Source: Helopsaltes ochotensis
Lineage: Eukaryota > Chordata > Aves > Passeriformes > Locustellidae
Reading direction: 5' to 3'
DNA: 64,000 nt
Assembly: GCA_013400155.1 (NCBI GenBank)
Contig: VXBM01000875.1
Span: 200,533 to 264,532, forward strand
Shown in pieces: positions 47,991 through 60,420 of the stretch (its first letter is position 1; each line of letters starts with the position of its first letter). A model generated the notes under the pieces. It was not told the origin of the DNA, did not search any database, and was given only the letters and a program-made list of their open reading frames with translations. A program made the translations under genes and the position numbers.

Positions 47991-50900
47991 AATTAGAGTT
48001 TTTGTTTAGCATACATTTATAGTATTTATAATCCTATATTGTAGTGCAGGGTTGATACTGCCAAAGAAGGCATTTTGAAGGAACTAGAATTTCAAGTGTG
48101 CCACTGTCTTATTTCCTGTCTTTCAAGTGTCATAGAAAAAGCAGGTGCTTCTTTAGATCATCTGGCTGAAAGATGGAGGAGAGTTATGATCTGTAGCTCA
48201 GCCTGGATGAGATGAATCATAGACTGACTAGCAGAGCTGTTCAGAGAAGGTGGTGGACATAAATAGCTCCTTTTTGAGGTATTCCTAACTCATATTTATT
48301 GCCTCGTATTTGTAAAACTCAAAATAAAACTTTTCAGTTCTATATTTGAGCATCTTTCAAGATGTTACCTCAGTGTTTTCATGGTAGAAGAGAGCAGTAG
48401 TCTTTGATTTGTTATTGTTGAAACTGCTGACATGTTAAAAAACAGGTACTGTCTCTGTACACTTTCCAACATCACTGATTCTTGCTACAGGCTTTGAGCC
48501 TGTGAGAGTGGCTTCTGTGATTACCTCTACTGCAGTCTCCAAGGCTGAATATGTTGACAAAAAAAGAAAAACAACAAACCTTCAAGAGCTTTGGTTTTAA
48601 ATCCAATCATAGAAGCTCGTGGTTTTCTTTTCTCTTGGGTTTCTTTTCTGCCTGTGGTCTTTCTCAGTCTTCTTAGCACTTTTGCTTTTTATTGCCCTAC
48701 AACTCTTGGCAGCCAAGGTGGTGGAGAAATACTGAGAGTGACAGATAGGACCTTTGACAGTAGTTTTTTAAAGCATGCGGAAAAATGTTAAAATAGGAGT
48801 GAAGAACTTCAGAAGGGGTTTTAACAACTTGTTATGGGGTGAATTTAGTATTGAGTTGTTCTGTGTTGCTATGCTGCTGTAAAATCAGTTATGTTTATGT
48901 TGTTTAAAGCATATCAGAAATGAATAAGGAAATAAAGACAATTCTTTACATATTAATGTACTTAAAACAAGGGGCAACTTAAGTTTAATTACTTATTCTT
49001 TTTAACAGGTTTCACAGTTCTTTCTCCATCTGATCTACATTTTGTCCACTGTACCAGGACAAGCTCTTCCCAGTTGGCATCACTCTTCTGGTTAAAGCTG
49101 GGCCAGTAATCAGACTACAATTGAATATCTGTTGGATGAAGCACTGAAAGATGTATAACAACAGGCTGGGAAAGTCAGATCCATTCTAAGAAGCTTAATT
49201 CATGTTTTTGTTTAATCTATAATATGCAATATTAAAAAAAGCATAAAAAAAGAGGAAAAACCCATGTTTCATGCATGTATTGAATTAGGCATTGAAAGAA
49301 ATTGGTATTGAATAATGCTACTGCAGATTGACCTGCAGGATAGAAGTATGATGAAGTATATAGAAGTAATCAATGTATGTAGTAAAATGTATGGCAAATG
49401 TTTTAGAACAGAAATATTATTTTACCACTTAGTCTATAAGTTGTGTTTTTTCATTACTTGAGTACCTGTGAGAGCAATTGGACTGTAAGAGAGTTAAAAA
49501 CAATCATCATTTATTATTACAAATATTTAAACTTCACAGAAGAGCTCATTAAAATTATAACTACTGTGTGAAATTCCATATTGTGTTACTAATTTGGTCT
49601 ATTTTGTTTCCTTTACAAAGTAGTCTTTTAGTGTCTAGTGTAGCCGCCTGTGACTTAATCATTAGATTTATACTTCCTGTCCTTAGAGTGTTGAAAGGTC
49701 AGTAGAATCAAGAAACATTGCCTTTGGCCATCCATTATGAGTCACAGACCTATTCTCCTTTGTTGAAAGCAACTATCAGACTATCTAAGAGGTATTCCTT
49801 TCAAAGTTGCAATGCTTACTTTGTTTGCCTCATAATCAGTTGGAGTAAAATCTCCCAAGCATTTGGAACTTCTAAGCAATTTGCTTAGAAACAGCGAATG
49901 ATCTGACTGATCTTAGCTGCCTATATTGCCAACCCTTTCATAAAAAGCTGTTTTTAAGACAGGAGATGTCAGAATAACATGAATAAAACCTGTGTATCTT
50001 ACTGTAACTTTAAAGAAAGAATGGTAGCATTTTAAATGACTTGCAATATCAGTCACTAAACACTATTCTGAATTTTAGTCCCTTACTGGAAATGCAATTC
50101 ACTAGTAAGGTATTTCCTAGACAGTTATTTCCTGAAATAAAGATGATAGTAAGAAAAGGTGCAAGAATTTGTTAAGAGTTTATTAAGGACTTAATGGAAT
50201 GTAGCTCCAATTGTTCATTATGTTACTATATCAGTTTTAATATCCATGCTGCATGTACTCTGGAGTATATTTGAATACTGCTTCTAAGCATGGCCTCTGA
50301 AGAACATTCTGCCAAAGAGCAGAGTTTAAAGCTGTTATCTTGGAATACGTGGCTTGTATGCCAATTACCCTAGTGCCTAAGACCAACGTTGAATGTACTA
50401 ACTTAAGTCCATTGACCCTTGCACTCCAACCTTCTGGGCACTTCTGGTTTACAGTCTGCACAGTCCAGGGACCATATAACACTTAAAGCAAGGACATGCC
50501 AGCTCTGCAGGGGAGTGTCATCCACTTCAATAAATGGTGCAAGAGAGCCGTAGATCATGTTTTGCATATTTCCTAAATTATTAGTTACAAGGATGCACTA
50601 ACATAGTAATTATCGAATTTTTATTTAGTTTGAGACCTAGTAGAAAGAATGTGCCCCTACTCTATGTTTTGTGTTAGAATTTAGGGAAAGGATTAATTTG
50701 ATAGTAATGAGTTTATTTCCGTGAAGTGCTGAATAGTTTTTGATTATGCCATCAAAGGTTGAAGCCGTGTAAGAAACTTAAGGAACCTGAAGATACAGCT
50801 TTCAGCTGTAGAAGCCACTTGTCACTGATACAGATTAGATGCTGTTAAATGTATTAGTGTGTGCTGCTTCTGGAACAAGCAGACTTAAGAACCAGCAAGA

Positions 50901-51157
50901 TAATTTAATGGAATAAAAATGCAGATTTATACTGAAATGCTTTTTCTTCTATAGTGAAGTTCTAATCTGTAGTAGTGAATTAAATTTTTCCTGCATCCAG
51001 TGGATTTAAACATCTGCTAATGGTACTGTGTGTACTACAGTTTCTACATTTAAAAATCTTTAAAGACCTTCATAAAAATGGAGACTTCTTCCAGTCTCTT
51101 ACAAAAACCACAACAAAATAAAAAAAAATTCCCTCTTCATTTTGTAAATACTGAGTG

Positions 51158-51162
<5 letters not shown>
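47991..51162. other. Unassigned AT-rich noncoding DNA
   Basis: No gene or transposon is recognised. An acceptor-like site (TTCTTTTTAACAG) lies near 49008, but the sequence after it is not convincingly coding. Confidence 0.55.

Positions 51163-51224
<62 letters not shown>
51163..51224. repeat. (AT)n microsatellite
   Basis: About 30 AT units with one AC interruption. Self-complementary and cruciform-prone. Length is probably polymorphic. Confidence 0.95.
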
Positions 51225-52859
51225 GTTATGTAGCTGTAATCATGCATTCACTGAATGTATTCTGATATAGAGAAATACATATGAAAAGTATTCTGAAGTA
51301 GCCATTGTGTACTAGAACAGGAGAAAAATAATTTTGGCAGATTGAGGGTTTATCCTTTACCTTCTTATTGTTGTGCATCATACAGATTTTATTCTGCTAT
51401 AATAGAAAGTGTAATTGCTATGATTTTAATTGGCATCTTAGATGCTATTGTAAGATCCAGAATTGGTAATGATGGTGACAGGGACCTTGGAAAAATTCAA
51501 ATAGAATTAGGGTTAGAATTCAGTCTTGAGAATGTAAGGATAGTAGAATATTCATATACTTATAGCTTGAGTTGTCAATTGTCTTTTGTAAGTTTGAAAT
51601 CTGAGTAAAGTGAAAGGACTCTGGTGGATGCTACTCCCTTCTCTTTATATTGCTAAACAGCCATGGCAGGGCTGATTTCTATCACTAGCTCAATTTTGCA
51701 TGTGAAATATCCCAGACCACAAAGAAAGTAGTTCTTGAATATTCCCCGGTAAAGAAACGCTCCTGGATCCAGTTTGGTACAACTGGAAACCTCATTTCCT
51801 TCTTATAATATTCTATAATATTTTCTGAGAGAGTCCACAGACATTGTCTGGTTTGCTTAAACCTGAATTTAATAGCATAGAGTTTAAGGACTGTGTAGTG
51901 AACAATTGCAGAACTGACAATAAGAATTGAGTTTAAAACTATAAATCAAGCCTCATGGAGAAAAAAAGGAGCTTTATGAAAGGTATTCAGAGTTTTAAAT
52001 GGAAGGAATATAATGAAATAAAATTAGTATGCTTATGCAAATGACCTAGCTATGACTTCATAATTTGTAATGGTATTCAGTTAGGCAGTGTTTACACTTG
52101 TTAATGACTTCCTTTATGAGTGATAATTGATCTTACTCATTATCATATTAAATCCTTGATCATATGTCATTAGTTGGGAAAGTAATAAATGGTCTGTTTG
52201 ATTTTTAGTGTAATGAACTAATTAGACTAATTAAAATCAATATGTGTGCCAATATTAGACTTCGAATCCAAATGCTGCTGTCTGCTGGCTAAAAATCAGC
52301 AACTCAGTAAAAAAGTGGCCTAATGTTGATTTATGAGCACTTGATGAACGTGAGGTAGAATAAATTGCTTGTAGTGGTAGAAACAGCATTAGTGAAATAC
52401 AAGGTACTAAGTACATTGTAAGATCAGGAGTAAGGGCATACTTACATCTGTAGTTATGTGGCACCTTTAAACCTTTCTGGTTGATTAGATCATTCTTCAG
52501 AAATTCTTCAGATTAAATATTGTAAAGTGTATTAATCAATATTTATAAATGAAATATGCTATGCATGTGTCTGTATGTACACACAATTTATTTCTCTCCA
52601 TGAGCCTGTGTGGTTTTGTATGTTAGCACATTTTGTAAATGTTACATTTTGTACTGCATTTTTATTTTTATAGTATTTTGTGAATATACCAAATAGGTCA
52701 CACTTTCAAATCCAGTAATGTACTGTTATTAAAATGCGTTATTCAACCATGGTATCCACTCTTATGTGTAAGAGGAATTGTGTTTATAAGCCCTAAGGGA
52801 TACAGGAACACATCATGTGATTCTGTAATGACCTTTTGGAGAAGAAGGAAATGGCTACA
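51225..52859. other. Unassigned AT-rich noncoding DNA
   Basis: No gene or transposon is recognised. An 88-codon frame at 51342-51608 matches no family I know. Confidence 0.55.
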
Positions 52860-53012
52860 GGGAAGGGAAGGGAAGGGAAGGGAAGGGAAGGGAAGGGANN
52901 NNNNNNGGAAGGGAAGGGAAGGGAAGGGAAGGGAAGGGAAGGGAAGGGAAGGGAAGGGAAGGGAAGGGAAGGGAAGGGAAGGGAAGGGAAGGGAAGGGAA
53001 GGGAAAAGGGAA
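52860..53012 (+). repeat. (GGGAA)n pentanucleotide array with an 8-base gap
   Basis: Nearly pure GGGAA units, about 8 before and 20 after an 8-N gap at 52899-52906. The true array length is therefore unknown. The + strand is all purine, with G-triplets every five bases. Frames giving repeating SLPFP or GKGRE peptides are artefacts. Confidence 0.95.
52899..52906. other. Assembly gap (8 N) in the GGGAA array
   Basis: Unknown bases in the middle of the tandem array. Likely a collapsed or unresolved repeat. Confidence 1.
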
Positions 53013-53423
53013 TATTTTTACTGAATTCAGGATCTTGTAGCTGCAAAGCAAAAGAATTGTGGAAATCTTTTTTGGCTCAAAGAAGAAAGTAGAAAAAAAG
53101 TGAGTTGGTGGGGAGAAGTATGCTGCATCCTTATTTTTGAAAAAAAACCCCACAAAACTGCTTAGAGAAAAATGTTTGCATGTTTAAGTTTTAAATATAA
53201 ATTAATGTAATTTTTAACATTCATAGTTTTAAAAAGTCTGCTTGGATTTTTCTTAGGTTCTTTGTCAAGCATGTGCTATTTGCAAAATATAGTAACTCTG
53301 GTAACCCAAGTGTTATCCAGATCAGGGTATTATTTTGCCAGCCTTACACTATTTATTTCACAGCAATTTTGTTTATTTTGTCACTAAGAAAGGTCAAGGG
53401 CTACTTGCTTTCATCTTTAGTTG

Positions 53424-53566
53424 TTGGTTGGGTTTTTTGTTTGTGTGTTTTTTAATTATAATTATTTTTATTTGGGTTTGATTTTCTGGGTTTTTTTCGG
53501 GTTTTTTGTTTTTTGGTGTGGTGGTTTTTTTTTTATTGTTGTTGTTGGGGTGTTTTTTTGATTTGG
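53424..53566 (+). repeat. G-run/T-run low-complexity tract
   Basis: GGTTGGG, TTTGGGTTTG, CTGGGTTTTT, TCGGGTTTTT and TTGGGGTG runs among long T stretches. Same style as the tract at 37.1 kb, with longer loops. Confidence 0.8.
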
Positions 53567-56239
53567 ATGATATTTTGCTGGGACACAGACACTCACAATT
53601 AGTGGGGTCCCTGTACTTTCCTCTCACCTCTTCTTCCACACACTTCCATCCATGCACATCCATGCAAGTGTTATCTTGAAGAGAATACAAAATGCAAGAG
53701 AATCTTGTTTCTCGCACCTTGAGGATATTTTAGATAACAAAGTTTTGAGAACCCCAATGAATAAAGCAAAATAAATTAAGTAAACCCAATATCTAACAAA
53801 ATCATACTAATGGTCAGTACAAAAATTTTTAATTGTAAATAAGTAAATATGAGGAAATAGAGCTCGGAGTCTTATGACTCCCAGGCCTAAACTTAATCCA
53901 TGAGATCATGCAGCTTTTGAGGAAGTACCTCTTCCACTTAAGTCACTGAAAATGTGGGTGTTCAGACACTCTAAATTTCAGGCTTTGTAGGAATAATCCC
54001 TTAATCATCTGACCTAATTTTGATGATGAATATTTTAAAATAGTGGTGACTTATTAATAAGGATTTCAGAAAGGCATGATTTGAAATAGGTGTCAACTCT
54101 AATTTAAACAAGTACTTGAAGAAAATCTAGAGGATTAATGTAGACTTAAATTGATTGTAGCCATTGAAATTTCATTTTTTCCTTGAGCTTGTAGACAGAA
54201 GAATTCGTGCTCAGAATATGTACTCATGTACTGTAAAGAATAAAATCTGTTAAAATAGTTTACCTTTTTAATGGTCCTTTTAGTGGTTTATCTAAGACAT
54301 TGAAGCTTGTGAGTGTTTTGCACTAGATAATTACTAATTGTCAGTTTTAGTAAAATCAGTAATTGTTAATAGGAAATTCTTAACTGAATATCATTGCCTA
54401 CAGTACTTTAAAATTTTAGTCTTTGGCTGAGATCTGAAAAGAAGCATGAAAATGATGTATAGTAATCTAAATGTGGTAGAAGACGTATTGATCGGAAACT
54501 TCATTATGGCAAGGGCTACGTGTAGTCCTCAGATACTGTGAACACCCATTGCAGCAGCAGACTAGGCTTAGGAGAGTATATGCAGCTTGAATGCCAGACA
54601 ACGTACTTTGTTTTGTGCTTGAAGCAGTATACCCTGCAAACATAAATGAGATCCTTTATGTCTGAGATGCATTCACGATGCATATTATCAGCTCTCTGAT
54701 CCAAAGCACACAACCAATGTCCTTGATTCGTATAAAAGTGTTGAATGCCCTGAGGAGTGTGTGGGTTTGAAACATCTGACAGTTGTTTGTGAGATGGCAC
54801 GAGTTCAAGTACCTTTCTTAGCAGCAAGGGAGGGGAAAGACACTTCTGCAAGGTTTTTCAAATCAATTTTTTGTCCTTCATTTACCAAAGTTAAGGAAGC
54901 AACTAGTTTAAAATGGGGTGGCTCTGTCCATTAGTATGGTAAGTGCTCCACCATGTCTTTCTTCTTGTATGAGAGAACCAGAGGATAAAAAGAAATCTCA
55001 TGTCCATTTTTGATGAATCTTGCGCCAACAGAAGGCAACAGTAACCCTTGACTTCAGTTTTACTAGACTGTTAGCCAAAATGTTTGTATGCTACTGTATT
55101 ATTACTCTTGCAAGATTTAATGTCTAATTTTGAACTTTGAGTTTTCCTTAAAGTAATTCAGTAGAAAAGAGGCTACTGTCTTTGATGTTATCTTCTTTGT
55201 TTTTGTTGGGGTTTTTTTAATACTTTTTCCCCCCTTGGTATATAAAGAAGATAAATTTCTGAGATTTCTTTTTTCTAAACAGTTTTACTCAAAGTCCTTC
55301 TTTCATATAGCACTATTTCTCTCCATCTATGAAATCATATTTCACTGACTTAAATCTTGAACCTTCTGTGAGGATGCTTATATAGTTACAATAGTTTCTG
55401 CCTTATTTTTTCATATGCCTGGTATACTTTGTTCTTGCAGAAATCCTTCCTACCTGGGTAAGTGAGGGATTTCAAGGTAAAGATAAAAAGGATGGGACAA
55501 AGGGGTAAGAGCTGTATTAAAATGAGTCAGTGCAGTTCCCTGCTTGCTTACAGAAGCCAGGTGAAAAATTACTGATCAACAGCAACAAGTGTCTTAGCGA
55601 GTAAGTTTCTGTGCTGCTGAATAACTCAACCCCATCTGAGAGCTCTTATGCCAGAAAAAACATGACTGAGGGCATGATAACTTGCAGACAGACCCTGAAT
55701 TTTAGGAAGAGCCTTTGGATCCAGTGATTAGGTGTTTGTCCAGCTTACCTAAAAATTTGACAAGGGATTCTAGTGTTTCCTGTCCATGGGACGTAAAAAG
55801 TATTGTATTTGGAGACATACTTTTGTTAAAAAAGAAACCTGCAGCCTGATACTTTAATCAGTATCATGTGTTCATGTCATTCTTGTGTGCTTGAAGCAGT
55901 GAAAAGACTTCATTGTTTGTCTACTATTGTCTTAGTTGTTGTACTTAGTTGTCTTAGTTGTACTCAAATTAATCTGCTATCAAAGAAAGCCTTAGAAGTA
56001 CTTCAAAACATTTATTCGATTCTATAACACTTAATTTGTAACAATAACCAACCAATTTAATCTAGTCTGCTGTTATGCCACCTTTCTACAGACCTTCTGA
56101 AATTCTTCAGATTTTTTTTGGTTGTCTGAAATGTGGAGTCACTTAGGGCTTGTATTGGTCTTTTAATTCAGTCCTGACAAAAAAGACAACTTCCTTATAG
56201 CATATAAAATATTGATTGCTGGTGCTTAAGAAATGAAGA
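53567..56239. other. Unassigned noncoding DNA
   Basis: No gene or transposon is recognised. A 111-codon minus-strand frame at 54516-54851 is the longest frame not explained by low complexity, gaps or CR1-related sequence outside the 56-57 kb block. It is discussed in the findings. Confidence 0.5.
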
Positions 56240-57440
56240 CCCCAAGTGAAAAAGAACAAACACTTTTCGCGCCCCTGGCTGGCTCATGCTTTGCTAAGGA
56301 AACAGCTTAGCCTTGCACTGACGGTATTGATGCCACCATGCTGTGGAACAGGCTCCCACCGCGTGTGTCATGAGGAGCAAACCATGATGGTGCCCTGCTA
56401 CTGTAGCACGGTGAGCTTCCCTAGACCCCACTCCTGCCTACTCCATGCATGCATGGTAATCCATCATCTTGAAATGGAGCTACACCCCCTGCACACCCAC
56501 AGGAACTCTCCAGAGCCTTTAGCAACATGGGCTCTCTGTTCTTTCTGCTGCTTCTGGTGCTTCTGCACCACAGCAAATTGTGGCAGAGACACTATGGGAA
56601 TATCTTACTCAGATGAATGGTGTCAGGCAAATGCAGTTTAAAGGAGACTTCGTGCCCTTAAAGAGCTACAGCTCCTGTGTGCCTTTAATTCATGGGCCTT
56701 TTCCTCAACTTCCTCTGAGTTATGGAGCCATGAATTAGGTGACTGTACATGTAGAGGGGGGATTTATGGTAATGGAAACCCTACTGGGTGAGGTATTAAG
56801 TGCTGCCTTTCTGGAAGAACTGTAGTTAAGCCTCCTTCAAAGTCTTCTGCTGAAATCTACTTTGGCACAACCTCACAAAAACGGTGGTGCGTGTTTCTGT
56901 GGAACATGGCAGTACCAGATTTCCCCATCAGTTAGCTATTGATTCGAGATTAATCCGTGGCAGGTGTCTGGTTATAAAGATCTGCAGTGCCATGCTGCAG
57001 ACCTGGCACTGTTCTCTCTTCACTGTTTGAGTTCTTAAAGTCATCCTTAAATGCACAGGGGGCCATATACATCATGCTGTATGATGCCTGTCACGTGGCC
57101 TGAGATAATTTTTAGCAGCTGAGCCTTATGTATTTGTCAGTAAGTGTTGTGGCTGCTGCTGCAGGCTATACTAAGCTCTACTTGCCTGGAGAGCACGGCC
57201 TAGGACCCCAGGACCTCACAGACTTTCAGCTTGCTCCTGCTCTACCGCAGGGTTGTGGTGGGCTGGTAGTACTGCAGAGAGCCCAGGCTTGCAGGCAGCA
57301 GGTCACTGAGTGGGTGTCCACACCAAAGTCACGTGAGAGTGCTCCTTTGCTAGCAAAATCTGCATTGAGAAGCTGCCAAAATACATTCTGGACTTCTTTC
57401 AGTATGCCTGGCTACTCGTCTGGCAGACATGTTGTCTGCA
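56240..57440. other. GC-richer block of unknown origin
   Basis: Base composition rises above the AT-rich surroundings, with + strand frames of 131 codons (56246-56641) and 138 codons (57128-57544). The second runs into a TA-rich microsatellite, so its end is not coding. The predicted peptides match no family I can name. It may be an unrecognised transposon, a pseudogene or simply a GC-richer patch. Confidence 0.4.
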
Positions 57441-57463
57441 TCAGTAGTAATAAAAAAAGGAAC

Positions 57464-57533
57464 ATATATATATATATATATGTCTATATGTCTATATGTC
57501 TATATGTATATATGTATATATGTATATATGTTA
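57464..57533 (+). repeat. (AT)n and TATATGTCTA-type minisatellite
   Basis: (AT)n is followed by three TATATGTC-type 10-base units and three TATATGTA-type units. Simple tandem repeat. Confidence 0.9.
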
Positions 57534-59835
57534 CCTGCACATGAAGTTTGTTCTAGTTCAACACAACAAATGCCATATGGGCCTTTGTGACCAGCGTGGC
57601 AGCTACCTGAAAGCACCACATACACCACATCAGCAAGGTCTCCTCATAAATCCTTCCTGCACCAAGACAAATAGAGAAGAGAATGGTTATCCTAAGCTCT
57701 CTTGTATTCTCAAAAGATACAATATACCCTTCAAAATAATACTTGAAGCCTCCAACAAACATCTTTCCTCACTGTATCAAGCACAGGCAATAACTCAGTA
57801 AAGCTCCCCGACCTGAGAAAGGGAAGTGGGTCAGGAATCTTGTATCCAGTTACATACTTTGGCAAGGCTGAGGTGCTCTGGGCTGATAGTTATCCTCAGA
57901 TTTAAATGTTTCCGTAGTCACTGAAGACAACTGTGTCTGTTGTTCTTTTAAATTCCTTTGGGTAGTTTCTCCCTGACAGTTATTAATTGTTTATAAAGCT
58001 GGAGTTCTTATATCTGGCAACATTCTGGTTTGAGTGCTCATATCAAGCTCTGCCTACTGCCACGTGCAGTCCCAACCCTCTGAAGCTGCAGCATATATAG
58101 GTTTTCATCAGCGCAGAAGATGACCAAGTATGGTCTGAGCAAACAATGATTTTGCTGCAGTTAGTGAATTGAAATATGATAATTTGGTTCTTTAACGAAA
58201 TACTATATTATTCTTTTCAATGAACATTTCTAGTAAAAACATTTCTCTATAGTGCACAACAAGAGTGCAATGAACCATTAGCAGCCTGATGATGTAAATA
58301 TTAGTAATTTTATCTCTTAAGATACTCCCTCGTAAAGTTAGTATTTTAACTACCTACTTGTAGGAAAAAAAACCAAACCCTAATCTAAACCAAAGGCAAA
58401 CTAATATTAAAATATACAAGTAATTAACTTATTAACAGCACATAAACTGAGAGTGTATATGAAACCAAACAAGTCTAAGTCAAATGTATAATAATTTAAC
58501 ACTAGAGGCCTATGCTAAATATAAATTTCACACATTACCATATGCCTGTCTTGTGGATAGATGAGGCAGATTCAAAAACAACATATTTGAGAGTGAATGT
58601 ATATAGAAATAGATGAAAAACATTTTCAGAAAAAAAAAAACAAATGAATGGACACATCTCACTAGTTTTAACAGATATTCAGTAGTTATTAACTTTGCAA
58701 TTGTTTTCAATTTGTTCTAAACGTATGTATCTTTTCAAAAACTTATTTCTCAAAATTTCCTAGGAAAGCCAAAGTTTTTAATGCAAACTTTCTAATTCAC
58801 AGTCATTTTCAGAGATATTACAATAATATTCTTAATAAATTATAAACCAAATATATTTTCAACATGTTTTTAAAGTATGTGATACTTTTTTGTTGTATTC
58901 AGGCCCCCATGATAGTCTTTGTTACATAAGAACATAATCTTATCTTCTTGCTGAAGAGTTAATTTGATTAAGACAATACATAAGAAAAAAAAAACCTCTC
59001 ATATTTCTTGTAAAGCATTGGATTTGTATTTTTATTGCCAAAAGTTACATAATAGAACCTTTTAAAGGAATACTAAGGAAACTATTCATTCCATCTTTAT
59101 GCAGCTATGAAGAACATAATAGAGAATTTTTCACACTACAGAAATCTGCCTTCCCACTACAATTTTCAAATATAAAAAATCTGAAAACCAAAGCATATTT
59201 TCTAAAATCAAAGAGGAATTTAAGCAAACAAAGCATAATTACCAGAATAAGGATCCTGATTCACACCAAAAAATCTTCTGAAATCCTTCCTTTGCATATA
59301 TGATGTTGGTTATATATGGTATTTGGTGCCTAGACAGTGAGAGGATTAGGCCACCTTCTGACTTGGAGCACTGTATTTTTGTTTCTTGATGCCTCATAAT
59401 ATTAAAAAAACTCAATTAAATTGACATAACAAAAATAAAGTATGAAAATTGCTCATGATGCTAGGATTTTGCAATTTTCTATAAGGTAGATTTTCATACT
59501 CCAGTGTACAAATATCCAGAGTAACACTTTTAGCACAATGCATCATCACATAACTTTGTTTAAAATAAAGCCTGAATCGACAAAATATAGATTCTAAAGA
59601 AATCATATAGATATATTTTTCTCCCATTCCTTTTACAATTGTACAGAATTAGCTTGAAAAGCAGTTTTACATTTATTCACTTCTGGTATCATTTTTAATT
59701 TGCATCTTGCTGCTTGGTGCCTCCACTTGATGGGTACAATATGACAACAGGTAATAGATACAATAACAGTAAAACAGTGATCATTACTGCTGGGACTAGA
59801 AACACCCATCATGGTGGTTTTTTTTTTTTTTTTAG
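57534..59835. other. Unassigned AT-rich noncoding DNA
   Basis: No gene or transposon is recognised. A T-run ends near 59834. Confidence 0.6.
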
Positions 59836-60420
59836 CTTTCCTCAGCTGGAAAGTTTTGACATCTGCTGGTTTGGGACATAGCTGAACAGCTGTCAGCAGT
59901 GGGGTAGCTGCTTTCAGCAGCAGTTGGCGGGATGGCAGGGTGCCAGCTTGTACCATCTGTGCGCCTGACATTTCATTCTAATTAACAGTAGGGTTAATTG
60001 TTCTGGCAGGCTCAAATGTAGTGTCTAACATTACCCAAGGGAAACATGTACAAGTGCAGGAGTGGCAGGGAGCTGGGGACAGCGTTGCTAACAAACCTAT
60101 TGAGGGAGAATGGTTAACAACTACTGATGATTTTACTAGCTGGCCACATGCAATAAGGCTGAGGTATTTTTTTATTCTGATGAATTATGCCAAGCCTGTA
60201 ATGATGTAGAAGAAATCAAGCTTTGAAAGGCTGAGACTGCTGCCTTGGGGCAATTGAGAGGGAACAATTTGCATGTTATTACTGCATATTCATACCTAAT
60301 TGTGTTAGGCTTTGCTAATAGAGCAGAATGACAGTATGAAAAATCGAGCAACTGCTTTATAGCCAACAAAGCTAGTGTTTTTTCCCTACACTATGAGTGC
60401 TGAATGATCATTTAGACATT
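59836..60420. promoter_or_regulatory. Possible conserved regulatory block
   Basis: A repeat-free block of more balanced composition than its AT-rich neighbours. It carries clustered transcription-factor-like words: E-box CAGCTG near 59888, TAATTAAC near 59980, and an octamer ATTTGCAT at 60267-60274 overlapping a Sox-like AACAAT at 60263-60268. This texture is common in vertebrate conserved noncoding elements. No conservation data are available here, so the call is speculative. Confidence 0.2.

Noticed and set aside
49009..49158. Terminal-exon-like segment after TTTTTAACAG with a short frame ending in EYLLDEALKDV
   Set aside because: The frame from the acceptor is interrupted by a stop before that peptide, and no polyadenylation signal follows closely.
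51342..51608. 88-codon + frame with a hydrophobic start
   Set aside because: No family recognised, no splice or promoter context, and of a length expected by chance occasionally in 64 kb.
52743..53153. Frames giving repeated SLPFP or GKGRE peptides
   Set aside because: Direct translation of the GGGAA array and an N gap; not a gene.
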